From positions 1 to 61,884 of the IMG/VR virus record IMGVR_UViG_3300020442_000948: DNA of 61,884 nt, one strand, 5' to 3'. Position 1 is the stretch's first letter, and every line of letters starts with the position of its first letter. This document shows positions 1 to 8,551 of the stretch, one piece after another. The translations under genes were made by a program, and so were the position numbers. Below the pieces are notes generated by a model. That model was not told where the DNA came from and ran no database searches. It worked only from the letters and a program-made list of their open reading frames with translations. Origin of the DNA: a virus.

Positions 1-560
1 GGTTCTTTGCTCCATCCTTCGGTGTCGCAGCAATCTTCCGCTTCCTACTCTTCCTCCAAGGATTTCATAATTGGACCCTGAATCCCTTCCACATGATGGG
101 TGTAGCAGGTATCCTGGGTGGAGCATTGCTTTCTGCAATCCATGGTGTTACAGTAGAGAATACTTTGTATCAAGATGGTGATAAAGCAAACACATTCAAA
201 GGATTTGAACCAACACAAGAGGAAGAGACCTATTCAATGGTCACTGCCAACCGTTTCTGGTCTCAGATCTTTGGCATTGCGTTCAGTAATAAGAGGTGGT
301 TGCATTTCTTTATGCTGTTTGTCCCTGTTATGGGTCTTTGGACATCTTCCATCGGTATTATTGGTCTTGCTCTCAACCTTCGCGCTTATGACTTTGTTTC
401 CCAAGAGATCAGAGCAGCAGAAGACCCAGAGTTTGAAACCTTCTACACGAAAAACATTCTCTTGAATGAAGGTCTTCGTGCATGGTTGGCACCAGTTGAT
501 CAACCTCATGAAAACTTTGTATTCCCTGAGGAAGTTCTTCCAAGAGGTAATGCTCTATAA
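1..560 (+). CDS. psbD: Photosystem II D2 protein, 3' part (5' end outside window)
   Basis: The open frame runs in from the left edge (first full codon at position 3) and covers about the last 185 residues of D2. The opening residues [20 protein letters not shown], then [30 protein letters not shown] and the C-terminal [12 protein letters not shown] match D2 closely. The His in NPFHMMGV lies in the region that binds the non-haem iron and quinone in this family. D2 pairs with D1 in the photosystem II reaction centre; a phage copy is thought to replace photodamaged host protein so that light energy lasts through infection. The stop codon falls inside a TATAAATA late-promoter motif. No frameshift is visible. 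The identification is very secure; only the missing 5' end is unknown. Confidence 0.98.
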   Translation, partial: FFAPSFGVAAIFRFLLFLQGFHNWTLNPFHMMGVAGILGGALLSAIHGVTVENTLYQDGDKANTFKGFEPTQEEETYSMVTANRFWSQIFGIAFSNKRWLHFFMLFVPVMGLWTSSIGIIGLALNLRAYDFVSQEIRAAEDPEFETFYTKNILLNEGLRAWLAPVDQPHENFVFPEEVLPRGNAL

Positions 561-563
561 ATA
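556..563 (+). promoter_or_regulatory. T4-type late promoter motif TATAAATA
   Basis: TATAAATA overlaps the psbD stop codon. NATAAATA is the late-promoter motif of T4-like cyanophages, recognised by a phage sigma-like factor with a gp33-type coactivator. It would drive the gene that starts at 645. Confidence 0.5.
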
Positions 564-589
564 ATTGATATCGTCGCCGCTAAACTGAC

Positions 590-618
590 TTGGCAAAATC
601 TAAGTCAGGTGCTATACT
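590..618 (+). promoter_or_regulatory. Sigma70-type promoter TTGGCA-N17-TATACT
   Basis: The -35 TTGGCA (590-595) and -10 TATACT (613-618) are separated by exactly 17 bases. Transcription would begin near 625, inside the hairpin at 622-637 and about 20 bases before the ATG at 645. This argues against the upstream GTG at 609 as the start of the next gene. Confidence 0.65.
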
Positions 619-621
619 TCT

Positions 622-644
622 GGGGTCTTATGACCCCTATTTTT
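622..644 (+). terminator. Hairpin with T-rich tail after psbD
   Basis: GGGGTC (622-627), loop TTAT, GACCCC (632-637), then TATTTTT. A six-base perfect stem followed by a T-run fits a rho-independent terminator for psbD. It directly abuts the ATG at 645 and overlaps the expected start point of the promoter at 590-618. Confidence 0.55.
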
Positions 645-1325
645 ATGTTCAGATATATTCTTGCTGGTCTCTTGTTGGGGGCAGCACATGGTATGACTGT
701 TCCAGTGTCAGCAGGTGAAGAAAAGATCACCAAAGGTTATTACTCCATGGATGCCATGGGTTGTATGTTGCTGAAAGAATGTACAAAAGATGTACACCGC
801 ATCAATTCATCTATTGATCTTGAACGTGCATATCCTGATGCAGATTGGAATGCAGTCAAGGAAGAGTTTGATTTTATTATGATTGCATTCAAGAACATTG
901 GTGTGAATGTATATCTTGCTGATGAGAGGTATTTCCCAGTCGGTCATCGTGGTGTCTACCATACTGTGAGTAATCATTTCTATCTCAATCGTGCATACAT
1001 GTATCGACCACATGTGTTGATGAGTGTTGTACGACATGAAGGATGGCACGCTGCACAGGATTGTATGGCAGGTACTATCGATAACAATATGATTGCTATC
1101 ATCAAACCAGAGGAAGAAGTTCCTATGATCTGGCAAGAGATGGTCAAGCGTACCTATCCACCAGAAGCACAACCATGGGAGAAGGAAGCAACCTGGGCAG
1201 GTAAGACCGAAGGTATGACTCAGAAAGCATTGGAGTCCTGTGCTCGTGGTAAGATGTGGGAAGACTATGAACCCACACCTCTGACGAGGCAGTGGTTGGA
1301 AGAGAATAAATATATCGATAAGTAA
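645..1325 (+). CDS. Secreted protein with HExxH metallopeptidase-like motif
   Basis: The product has 226 residues from ATG 645. The N-terminus looks like a signal peptide: a basic start, the hydrophobic run ILAGLLLGAA, and a likely cut after PVSA. Residues 131-135 are HEGWH, the HExxH zinc signature of metallopeptidases, in the context VVRHEGWHAAQD. Four or more cysteines suggest an exported, disulphide-bonded protein. A longer frame opens at GTG 609, but the promoter at 590-618 would start transcription beyond it, and only the 645 start puts the signal sequence at the N-terminus. A peptidase role is inferred from the motif alone; I cannot name a family. It could act in the host periplasm during release, or on the virion. 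Confidence 0.6.
   Translation: MFRYILAGLLLGAAHGMTVPVSAGEEKITKGYYSMDAMGCMLLKECTKDVHRINSSIDLERAYPDADWNAVKEEFDFIMIAFKNIGVNVYLADERYFPVGHRGVYHTVSNHFYLNRAYMYRPHVLMSVVRHEGWHAAQDCMAGTIDNNMIAIIKPEEEVPMIWQEMVKRTYPPEAQPWEKEATWAGKTEGMTQKALESCARGKMWEDYEPTPLTRQWLEENKYIDK
1305..1312 (+). promoter_or_regulatory. Late promoter motif AATAAATA
   Basis: AATAAATA lies 22 bases before the ATG at 1334 of a large structural gene, inside the end of the preceding gene. It fits the NATAAATA late consensus, but the short AT-rich match could be chance. Confidence 0.4.
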
Positions 1326-1333
1326 TTTTATAC

Positions 1334-4300
1334 ATGGTAGCGGGCAACCCTTGTTATTCTGGCGATAGTGGCATTCCACTGCTCCCTAGCAGCACGAATC
1401 CTGCTGGAAACCAATACGTGAGGAGCAGGCAGGGTGATACTCCACCCCCTGCACCCGTCAATCCTGGCGCTAACATCCGTCTCACAGTAGGTAACTGCTA
1501 TGCGGCGGATGTTCCTATTGTTAATAACACACCAGACGCATCTGGTAGTCCTAGGGTCAGCATCCCTAGACCACCTACCATCGATGACAGCACGCCTCTG
1601 CCTGCTGCTACTGCTGCTGATACCATCCGTGCAGTAGTAGACAACTGCTATAACGGTGATGGTCCTGCCCTCAGTCCAGACTCTCCAATCCCTGGACAGA
1701 ATCCACGAGGTAGGCAGGGTGAACCAGAACCACCTCCGACCATGCCACCAGGGGAACTGGTTAGGCAGATCGTACAGAACTGCTATGGTCCTAATCAACC
1801 ACTAACACCACGCCCTCCTGGTCCTCCTAGACCCCGCCAGGGCGAACCTGATCCTGCACCTGAAATCAATCCTGGTGAGGTCATCAGACAGATTGTAGAC
1901 CGTTGTTATCCATCGGTCCCTGTGCCTGATGTGACACCAGACGAATTCCCTGGTACGCAACCTATCATTGATTTGGATCCAGTCGGTCCTATTGACTGGT
2001 TGTGTGATCTTTTTCCTGAACTTGCTATCTGTGACATCTTTCCTATTGGACCCATACCATATCCCGTAGGTCCGTTCCCTGTCCCTGGTGGAGATGATTG
2101 TCAAGAGGTCATGGAAGGACTGGCAGCAGGCACCGTAGAGATCAGTTCTCAACCTGATGAGGCAGAGGAAGGTATCTTCTACATCATAGAGAGCGGTAAG
2201 AAACTATATTGTAAGTCCATCGGTAGAGGTGGCGACGACCCTGGTGATGATGGTGGATGGGATAAGTGTGTGAAGGATGCAGTTGAATGTATCTTCAAAC
2301 CATACATCACTGGTACATGGAAGACACCAGGTGCTGATTGTGATACGTTCTATTTCAGAGGACAGAACAGCACGACTGGTAAGATCTGTGTGCAGAATTG
2401 TGAAGGTGAACGTGTTCCCATCTATGAATACACCAGTGGTGCTGGATCTAGTAATGTCATGCTCTCACCTATCAGCAATGGCGTTAATGGATCTGGTTCA
2501 TTCTTGAAGCACAACCTGAGAGTTGTGACCACTGACATCGCTGGTAACTACAACGGTGGTAAAGTATTCTGTGAAGCAGGCAATAAGTATTTTAATAGCA
2601 CCAGCATCCAGACTCGTACAGTCTCCCTAGGTGGTGCCTCAGTGACCTTCAAGTGCCGTGGTGTGCTTGATGGTAATGAATATGACTCCGAGTGGTGGAT
2701 TGACTCCTGGTCGGGTTCTCTGCCCTCTCCTGGCACCAAGACCACTCACACATGGAACGCTGGTAAGAATGACCTGACTGTTGAGTTGGAGGTCACTGGA
2801 CCTGGTGCAAACGATCATAGATACGGTCTCAGCACCACCCCTGACCCTGGTTACACCCTGGTCAGCGACACTCCTGCCTTCTATATCATGGCGGCACCAG
2901 AGGACGGTTCTGTGCCCCTGTACAGGTTCTATTCCAGCAGTCTTCAAGACACCCTCTTAACAATCAACCCAGGTAAACCTGATGGTCCTGGTGAGGGTAT
3001 CCGTGCATACATCAATCAATATGGATACACTGAGGGTAATCTCCTAGGTTATGCATTTAAGAATGCTGCTAAGGCAGTAAACTATCTGTTACCTAACGAG
3101 GAAGTTCAGGAACTACATGAGTATGTGCGACGTGGAGAAGCAGAAGAGGTAACTGCTGAGTTCAATAGTTCTAATCAACTGGTAGTTACTGGTAGTGGTA
3201 GTGTTAAATTAAAGATTGAAGTTAAATGGAATGACAACCCCAGCACTGCTGGTACAGCATTTGATACTCTATCCGTGGCAGGTTACTCTATCCAGAGACA
3301 AGGTAGAAGAGGATCTGGATCAGGTTATATCACTGTCACTGGTGGTCAGACCTACACTGTTAGTGGTATCAAGTACAATGCAACTCGTCTAAACAATAAC
3401 AAGACTCTGTGTCTACGTGATGGTCATGGTAGTGACTGTAATGCTAGCGTCAACATTGGTAGTAGACAGAGAGAAAGCAATGCTCTCGGTGCTGGAACTG
3501 ACCACAAGTACAGCACGGTTCTGCAAGCAAACCCACAGAAACCACTTCGTTATGATCCATCACGTCTTGCATATAGGATTGCTGCTAACCCCATATCACC
3601 TATTGTAATCTCCTACAACGTCATCAAAGGTAACGCTGGGTATGAGAACTCCTGGGGTGTTGCTATTGCTGATAGAGATGGTGAAACCATTCATTGGGCA
3701 AAAGTTATTGAAGCAAATACCACCAGAGATATTGAAACCACGCAGTTCAGAATTGATCTCAGCACGTTGCAGCAGTATGCACATAAGGATATTGTATTCT
3801 TCTTGATTCCTGATGGTAATGGTGGCGTCAGTAATGGTCAGTCAATTACATTCCAGTCACAGAGTCGTGGATACAAGCACAGTGCATCCACAGAAAATGG
3901 ATGGGTGTTCTTCTCTAATAGGAAGATGAACCCGACAGAATCTCAGGGATCTGCCTCTACATCTAAGGTAAAGTTCAAGAGTAATAACTGGCAGTGGTGG
4001 GAAGATCTACTGGATGGTGATGATGATTACGATGACTTCAAGATCTACTACGAGATGCTGCAACCTGGTGGTGACTACAAATATGATGGCATCGAATGCT
4101 ATGTGTTTGATCAACCATCACCAGAGAAAGTGATGATGGATATCATCGTCAAGGAACAGTGTTCTAATCCCAACTTCGATGGGTACTTTGCTGATGTAAC
4201 CATGACTCGTGCTGGTTGTGGTAAACCTGTGCCCGAAAACAAGATCAACAAGTTTAAGAACTCAAACGTTGGTAAGTGTGAGGGTGAATACTTGGTTGAG

Positions 4301-5830
4301 ATCAACAAAACTCAAACCATCAAAGCATACAAGTCTGCATCATTTAAGTTAAAGGCATTCGGTTCCTTCATCAATGCACCTGAATCTATGGACATCAAGT
4401 TCAGATACAGGTTGCAAAAGAACAATGTTGATATAATTGATCGCCGATTAGACATCGGAGATTGGCCGAACGTTGGTGTTGATCTTGCTTCCTTCTCTGT
4501 TTCCGAAGGTGATGAACTTAAATTTATAATCAATGGTCCTATACGTGGTCCTGCCTATGGTAATGCTTCGGTTGGATTCATTCTCATGGACACTGGTGAC
4601 AACAAGTTTGAGAAACCATGGAATGTCAGCTTGACTACCGCTGGTGGTGCAGGTGAGGGTGCAGGACGATCCAAAACCTACTCTACTGGTAGAACATCTT
4701 CACAGAATACTTCTTCACCTGACAGTGATCAGGGTAGGATCAAGAAGTTGAAGATTGCTCTCTGGGATCACCGTGAGGACAAGTGGACTGACCCTGTGAC
4801 TGTATGGAACAATGGTCAGGTCAATACTAATAATGGTAACGGTCAGAGTGCTGACTGGGATGACATCTATTATGGTGGTGATGACTGGGCAGAGTTCTCA
4901 CCACAGAATTCACCACCTGGTTTCTACGAGGGTGGCACAGATGATAGATGGGGTATGATCCTGAGTACCCAGCATGATGCTCAGGGTGAGTGGGACAATG
5001 TGTATACCTACAACAACCCCAGAGGTCGTGTCCGTGGTATCTTCTACAACACTCTGTTCGAGCATGGACGTGGTTTGATCTGTCGTCCTTCCAGAGAGAT
5101 TGACAAATTGAAGAGAAACTACTATCATCTATCAAATAGTCATGGTTTCAATGCCTGGTTCGCACAGTATCGCTCTGTGTCCTATGGATATGAAGCATCT
5201 TTGTTTGCCGACATCGATGCTTACTATGCAAAGGGTATCAACCAAGGTAATCAGGGTGCTCATCCTAAGGGTACTGCCATTACATCTAATGGACAGTACA
5301 GTAAGATGTCATTCATGCATGACTATGTGGTGGGTGAGTATGGTAACAAGGAACGAGCAATCGAAAACTCCGACCTAGGAAAGATTCGGATGGCGTTCTG
5401 GCCATATTCAATCCCCGACCAGTGGTACACAGGTGGTTCACGCTACGGTAATAATATATACTGGGGGTGTGCCGTGGAAGTATTCGACATCGTTGATCGC
5501 GGTCAGGCATATCAGGTCGGACAAGAGTTTGAAATGGTATGGCCACCTGAACAACCGAAGAAACCTAAGTACCAGAACTCAAACGGTTCTGTCACTCCTT
5601 ATTTCCCTAGGGATGCTGGTGCTAATGTTCCTCTTCCTAAGGAAATCGACGTAACAACTATCGGTATGAGTGATCGTACTGCTCGTAAGTTTAGCGAGGA
5701 TAGGTACACACCTCGTGAAGTCTTCTACCAAGAGTCACACAACAGAGATTCAAACATCTGGTATATGTGTCAGACAGGTGGTAAGGTTGATCGAGTTAAG
5801 TTCAAAATTATTATCGACGAAGTAGAATGA
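1334..5830 (+). CDS. Large virion structural protein with N-terminal Pro-rich NCY repeats
   Basis: This is a 1498-residue protein. The first ~200 residues carry an imperfect repeat of the form RQGE/D-P-rich stretch-NPG-IR-N/R-CY: NCYAADVP, NCYNGDGP, NCYGPNQP and RCYPSVP, each preceded by a proline-rich linker, with a shorter NPCYSGD at residues 5-11. The remainder is Gly/Ser/Asn/Asp-rich beta-type sequence with scattered cysteines and many aromatic residues, as in phage appendage proteins. No enzyme motif is visible. Its size, composition, late-type promoter and position beside psbD fit a cyanophage virion protein, perhaps a fibre or decoration. The stop overlaps the next start in an ATGA junction at 5827-5830. 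Confidence 0.7.
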   Translation: MVAGNPCYSGDSGIPLLPSSTNPAGNQYVRSRQGDTPPPAPVNPGANIRLTVGNCYAADVPIVNNTPDASGSPRVSIPRPPTIDDSTPLPAATAADTIRAVVDNCYNGDGPALSPDSPIPGQNPRGRQGEPEPPPTMPPGELVRQIVQNCYGPNQPLTPRPPGPPRPRQGEPDPAPEINPGEVIRQIVDRCYPSVPVPDVTPDEFPGTQPIIDLDPVGPIDWLCDLFPELAICDIFPIGPIPYPVGPFPVPGGDDCQEVMEGLAAGTVEISSQPDEAEEGIFYIIESGKKLYCKSIGRGGDDPGDDGGWDKCVKDAVECIFKPYITGTWKTPGADCDTFYFRGQNSTTGKICVQNCEGERVPIYEYTSGAGSSNVMLSPISNGVNGSGSFLKHNLRVVTTDIAGNYNGGKVFCEAGNKYFNSTSIQTRTVSLGGASVTFKCRGVLDGNEYDSEWWIDSWSGSLPSPGTKTTHTWNAGKNDLTVELEVTGPGANDHRYGLSTTPDPGYTLVSDTPAFYIMAAPEDGSVPLYRFYSSSLQDTLLTINPGKPDGPGEGIRAYINQYGYTEGNLLGYAFKNAAKAVNYLLPNEEVQELHEYVRRGEAEEVTAEFNSSNQLVVTGSGSVKLKIEVKWNDNPSTAGTAFDTLSVAGYSIQRQGRRGSGSGYITVTGGQTYTVSGIKYNATRLNNNKTLCLRDGHGSDCNASVNIGSRQRESNALGAGTDHKYSTVLQANPQKPLRYDPSRLAYRIAANPISPIVISYNVIKGNAGYENSWGVAIADRDGETIHWAKVIEANTTRDIETTQFRIDLSTLQQYAHKDIVFFLIPDGNGGVSNGQSITFQSQSRGYKHSASTENGWVFFSNRKMNPTESQGSASTSKVKFKSNNWQWWEDLLDGDDDYDDFKIYYEMLQPGGDYKYDGIECYVFDQPSPEKVMMDIIVKEQCSNPNFDGYFADVTMTRAGCGKPVPENKINKFKNSNVGKCEGEYLVEINKTQTIKAYKSASFKLKAFGSFINAPESMDIKFRYRLQKNNVDIIDRRLDIGDWPNVGVDLASFSVSEGDELKFIINGPIRGPAYGNASVGFILMDTGDNKFEKPWNVSLTTAGGAGEGAGRSKTYSTGRTSSQNTSSPDSDQGRIKKLKIALWDHREDKWTDPVTVWNNGQVNTNNGNGQSADWDDIYYGGDDWAEFSPQNSPPGFYEGGTDDRWGMILSTQHDAQGEWDNVYTYNNPRGRVRGIFYNTLFEHGRGLICRPSREIDKLKRNYYHLSNSHGFNAWFAQYRSVSYGYEASLFADIDAYYAKGINQGNQGAHPKGTAITSNGQYSKMSFMHDYVVGEYGNKERAIENSDLGKIRMAFWPYSIPDQWYTGGSRYGNNIYWGCAVEVFDIVDRGQAYQVGQEFEMVWPPEQPKKPKYQNSNGSVTPYFPRDAGANVPLPKEIDVTTIGMSDRTARKFSEDRYTPREVFYQESHNRDSNIWYMCQTGGKVDRVKFKIIIDEVE

Positions 5831-6129
5831 GTCAAGGATTTGGCAACTCTGCTGCTGACAGAAGTCTTATGCACTCTGCCAGACGCATGAACGCACTGAG
5901 AAAAGTGCTGGAAAAATACGAGCATGACCCTCGTGGTAAGCGCAAGATGCTCAAAGCGATGAAGAAATACTATCATGGTTGGAGAGGAGAGCTTGACAGG
6001 ATCGACATGAAGGAGGTAGAATTACCTCCTCAGTCAGAAGAGATCCAAATCTTGCCTGCTGAGACCCCTGAGGCACCTGTTTCCGAGCAGGTTGCCGACG
6101 ACATCCGTGACTACCTGAACAAGGACTAA
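5827..6129 (+). CDS. Hypothetical basic/acidic small protein
   Basis: The product has 100 residues. The N-terminal half is basic and probably helical (RRMNALRKVLEKYEHD, KRKMLKAMKKYY); the C-terminal half is acidic and proline-rich, ending DDIRDYLNKD. Its ATG overlaps the stop of the 1498-residue structural gene, so it is translationally coupled and likely co-expressed late. I do not recognise a family. It may be a chaperone or assembly partner of the upstream protein, but that rests only on position. Confidence 0.6.
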   Translation: MSQGFGNSAADRSLMHSARRMNALRKVLEKYEHDPRGKRKMLKAMKKYYHGWRGELDRIDMKEVELPPQSEEIQILPAETPEAPVSEQVADDIRDYLNKD

Positions 6130-6211
6130 TGTCGCAATTCAGATGTACTTGTTACTAAGTATGTCTGAGTCTCAACTGTCACAAGGGTGTGCATTTTTGG
6201 GAACAAAAGTG

Positions 6212-6219
6212 TATAAATA
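6212..6219 (+). promoter_or_regulatory. Late promoter TATAAATA upstream of porin-like gene
   Basis: This exact TATAAATA lies about 108 bases before the ATG at 6328. It is followed by a short inverted repeat, GTTATGCGCGTAAC, at the expected 5' end of the transcript. The long leader between promoter and gene holds no other gene. Confidence 0.65.
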
Positions 6220-6327
6220 AAGGTCGTTATGCGCGTAACGATCTGTAACAAAGACGAGGACATGTCGAGTCCTCTGCCATCCATGGGTTAAACTCCATGA
6301 GTAAACATACTTAAAGGTAAACAACAA

Positions 6328-6705
6328 ATGATCAAAACTGCTTTCGCTGCCGCCGCTGCTGCCGCTGCTTTCGCTGCTCCTGGTGCTGCCCTTGCAGGAC
6401 CCTACGTGAACGTGGAAACCAATGCAGGTTGGACGGGCACGGATTACACTGGTGCTACGACTGATTTCCACGTAGGTTACGAGGGTGCCCTCGGTGACTC
6501 TGCTGCATGGTACGTGCAGGGTGGTGCTAGCTACGTCGCTCCTGACGGTGGTGCTGATGACACTGTTCCTTCTGGTAAAGCAGGCATCTCCGTTGCTGCT
6601 ACCGAGTCTGTCGGTGTGTACGGTGAAGTCTCCTTCCAAGGATCAGGTGATAGCGATGTGGACCGTGGTTACGGCGGTAAATTGGGTGTGAAGTATTCCT
6701 TCTGA
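6328..6705 (+). CDS. Exported porin-like outer-membrane beta-barrel protein
   Basis: The product has 125 residues. A textbook signal peptide (MIKTAF, then a long alanine run, cut after residue 23 in GAALA) is followed by alternating polar/aromatic strands such as GPYVNVETNAGW, TDFHVGYEG, WYVQGGASYVAP, GVYGEVSFQG and a final GKLGVKYSF. A C-terminal Phe is typical of outer-membrane barrels. About 100 mature residues is too few for a classic 16-strand porin, so it would be a small 6-8-strand barrel or a porin mimic. It stands alone between a late promoter (6212) and a terminator (6736-6757), which suggests independent strong expression. Its role could be altering host outer-membrane permeability. 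Confidence 0.65.
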   Translation: MIKTAFAAAAAAAAFAAPGAALAGPYVNVETNAGWTGTDYTGATTDFHVGYEGALGDSAAWYVQGGASYVAPDGGADDTVPSGKAGISVAATESVGVYGEVSFQGSGDSDVDRGYGGKLGVKYSF

Positions 6706-6735
6706 TCCAACGTAGATACAATATAATATATACAA

Positions 6736-6757
6736 GGGAGCATTCGCTCCCTTTTTT
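6736..6757 (+). terminator. Rho-independent terminator
   Basis: GGGAGC (6736-6741), loop ATTC, GCTCCC (6746-6751), then six T. Flanking bases extend the stem by A-T pairs. It directly follows the porin-like gene and is the clearest terminator in the window. Confidence 0.92.
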
Positions 6758-6762
6758 CATCC

Positions 6763-6770
6763 TATAAATT
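6763..6770 (+). promoter_or_regulatory. Late-promoter-like TATAAATT before glutaredoxin gene
   Basis: TATAAATT follows the terminator directly and lies four bases before the ATG at 6774. It differs from the consensus at the last base and sits very close to the start codon, so it is a weak call. Confidence 0.3.
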
Positions 6771-6773
6771 ATC

Positions 6774-7025
6774 ATGGCAAAGAATCCTGGCGGCACTGTA
6801 ATCTACACTCGTGATGGGTGTCCTTATTGCATCAAGATCAAAGAGGTTTACAGAATGCGTGGTTGGTCGTATACTGAGTACAAACTCGGGGCACAGTTCA
6901 CTCGTGAACAATTCAAGACCGAGTTTGGTGGAGGCGCTACCTTCCCTCAGGTCCTCATCAATGGACAGAGGATGGGTGGTTGTACTGAAACCATCAAGTA
7001 CCTACGTGAAGGCGCATTTCTCTGA
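6774..7025 (+). CDS. grx: Glutaredoxin
   Basis: The product has 83 residues with the complete glutaredoxin fold signature. The redox site CPYC is at residues 16-19 after VIYTRDG, the cis-proline segment is ATFPQVLING, and the glutathione-side motif is GGCTETIKYL. The protein reduces disulphides using glutathione; in T4-like phages it supplies electrons to ribonucleotide reductase for dNTP synthesis. It opens the run of nucleotide and replication genes and overlaps the next gene by one base. Confidence 0.95.
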   Translation: MAKNPGGTVIYTRDGCPYCIKIKEVYRMRGWSYTEYKLGAQFTREQFKTEFGGGATFPQVLINGQRMGGCTETIKYLREGAFL

Positions 7026-7396
7026 TGAAACAGACCAACGAAGACGAACTCTATATCTTAGTTGACAAGGCAGTGGACATTGCCATGACTGAGCACAAGT
7101 TCCTCTTCAAGATGGACTCATACCTGCGCGGTAATAAATGGACTCGTCGCATGACGAACGAGTTCATTGAGTCTGCCTCAGCAGCAACATTGAACAACAC
7201 TATCCTTGAACTAGAAGGATATATTAAGGGCGGTGACAAGACTCTTCGAGAGGCATACAGTCACATCCCCAAACCAAAAGCGAGGAAGATCCGAGACTAT
7301 CTGTACAGTATCCTCGAAGATGCATGGAAGTATCATGCTGAAAAGAAACCTGGTCGGAAACCTGGTTCAAAGAACCGTAAGAAACTGACTAAATAA
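7025..7396 (+). CDS. Hypothetical helical protein with AT-hook-like basic tail
   Basis: The product has 123 residues, mostly helical and charged, ending in KKPGRKPGSKNRKKLTK. The GRKPGSKNRKK segment resembles an AT-hook, a short motif that binds the minor groove of AT-rich DNA, so DNA binding is a reasonable inference. Its start overlaps the stop of the glutaredoxin gene (TGATGA). I do not recognise a named family. Confidence 0.6.
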   Translation: MKQTNEDELYILVDKAVDIAMTEHKFLFKMDSYLRGNKWTRRMTNEFIESASAATLNNTILELEGYIKGGDKTLREAYSHIPKPKARKIRDYLYSILEDAWKYHAEKKPGRKPGSKNRKKLTK

Positions 7397-7420
7397 CTAC
7401 ACAAACATAGGAGGATTGCT

Positions 7421-7666
7421 ATGGCAGATGCATCATTTCTTTATATTGCGTTCTTCCTCACTGTTGGTTCCTTCCTTCTCGGTTCCATCGTTGTATGGAA
7501 TGTGAAGGATGTCTATGACGAATGGCGTGAGCGTGCAGACTATGCACGTATCGTTATGCATCCTGAGATGTATGACGAAGATGGTGAACTGATCACTGAT
7601 GACTCTATGATCTACTTGCGTTACCAGCAACCATATGATATGCTAGACGACGAAGACGAAGAGTGA
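7421..7666 (+). CDS. Small inner-membrane protein with acidic tail
   Basis: The product has 81 residues. One transmembrane segment near the N-terminus (FLYIAFFLTVGSFLLGSIVV) is followed by a charged cytoplasmic part ending DMLDDEDEE. A strong ribosome-binding site (AGGAGG) lies about seven bases upstream of the ATG. It sits just ahead of the RNase H gene. No function can be assigned. Confidence 0.7.
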   Translation: MADASFLYIAFFLTVGSFLLGSIVVWNVKDVYDEWRERADYARIVMHPEMYDEDGELITDDSMIYLRYQQPYDMLDDEDEE

Positions 7667-7670
7667 TCGA

Positions 7671-8549
7671 ATGATCCTTGTTGACATGAATCAGGTTTGT
7701 ATCAGCAACCTGATGGTATCCTTGACTACGACCAACAACAAACTAAGTGAATCCCTAGTTCGCCACATGGTGATGAAGTCCCTACGGTTCTACCGTAGTA
7801 AGTTCTTCTCAGACTATGGCGAACTTGTTTTGTGTTACGACAGTAAGCATTACTGGCGACGAAAAGAATTCCCATACTACAAAGGTACTCGTAAGAAAGA
7901 CAGGCAGAAGTCCTCTCTTAACTGGAACGAGATCTTTGAACTGCTTAATAAGATCCGTGATGAGATCAGAGACCACATGCCATACAAGGTAGTAGAGGTT
8001 GATGGTGCAGAAGCGGATGATGTTATTGCATCTCTTGTGAGAGACCAAGCAATGCGTAACATCAGATTGCAGAACAACATGCAACCTGCTAAGAAGGTAT
8101 TGATCTTGTCAGGTGATAAGGACTTCGTACAGTTGCAACGCTACAAGTTTGTCAATCAGTACAATCCTATCCAGAAGAAGTTCATGAATGGTATTGACCC
8201 TAAGGTCTACCTTCTGGAACACATCATCAAGGGTGACCGTGGTGATGGCATCCCTAACTTCCTCTCTGATGATGACACCTTTGTCTCTGAGAAGAGGCAG
8301 CGTCCACTGAGTAAAGTAAAACTTGCACGGTGGATTGACATGTCACCCGAAGAGTTCTGTGATGAGAAAACTATGCAGAACTATGAACGTAATCGTAAAC
8401 TCATTGACTTTGCATGTATCCCAGATCAGGTTTACACTGACATCATAAATACATTTGAATCTATTGACCCCAATCCTAGGGGTAAGATGTATCCTTATTT
8501 CGCTCGACATGAGTTGAATGAAATGCTTGACCACATTACTGAGTTCTGA
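7671..8549 (+). CDS. rnh: RNase H / 5'-3' exonuclease, T4 rnh type
   Basis: The product has 292 residues of the FEN-1-like flap nuclease family to which T4 RNase H belongs. Metal-binding acids are visible: D5 in ILVDMNQ, D57 in LCYDSKHYWRR, and E114, D116 and D117 in VDGAEADDVIA. A further acidic segment is SGDKDFVQL, and HIIKGDRGDGIPN is the helix-hairpin region. The basic stretch RRKEFPYYKGTRKKDR fits the arch that grips single-stranded flaps. It removes RNA primers from Okazaki fragments at the phage fork. Length is close to T4 RNase H (305 residues). Confidence 0.95.
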   Translation: MILVDMNQVCISNLMVSLTTTNNKLSESLVRHMVMKSLRFYRSKFFSDYGELVLCYDSKHYWRRKEFPYYKGTRKKDRQKSSLNWNEIFELLNKIRDEIRDHMPYKVVEVDGAEADDVIASLVRDQAMRNIRLQNNMQPAKKVLILSGDKDFVQLQRYKFVNQYNPIQKKFMNGIDPKVYLLEHIIKGDRGDGIPNFLSDDDTFVSEKRQRPLSKVKLARWIDMSPEEFCDEKTMQNYERNRKLIDFACIPDQVYTDIINTFESIDPNPRGKMYPYFARHELNEMLDHITEF

Positions 8550-8551
8550 CA

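Noticed and set aside
609-644. GTG start giving a 238-residue HExxH protein
   Set aside because: The -10 box TATACT lies inside this segment, and the signal peptide begins properly only from ATG 645.
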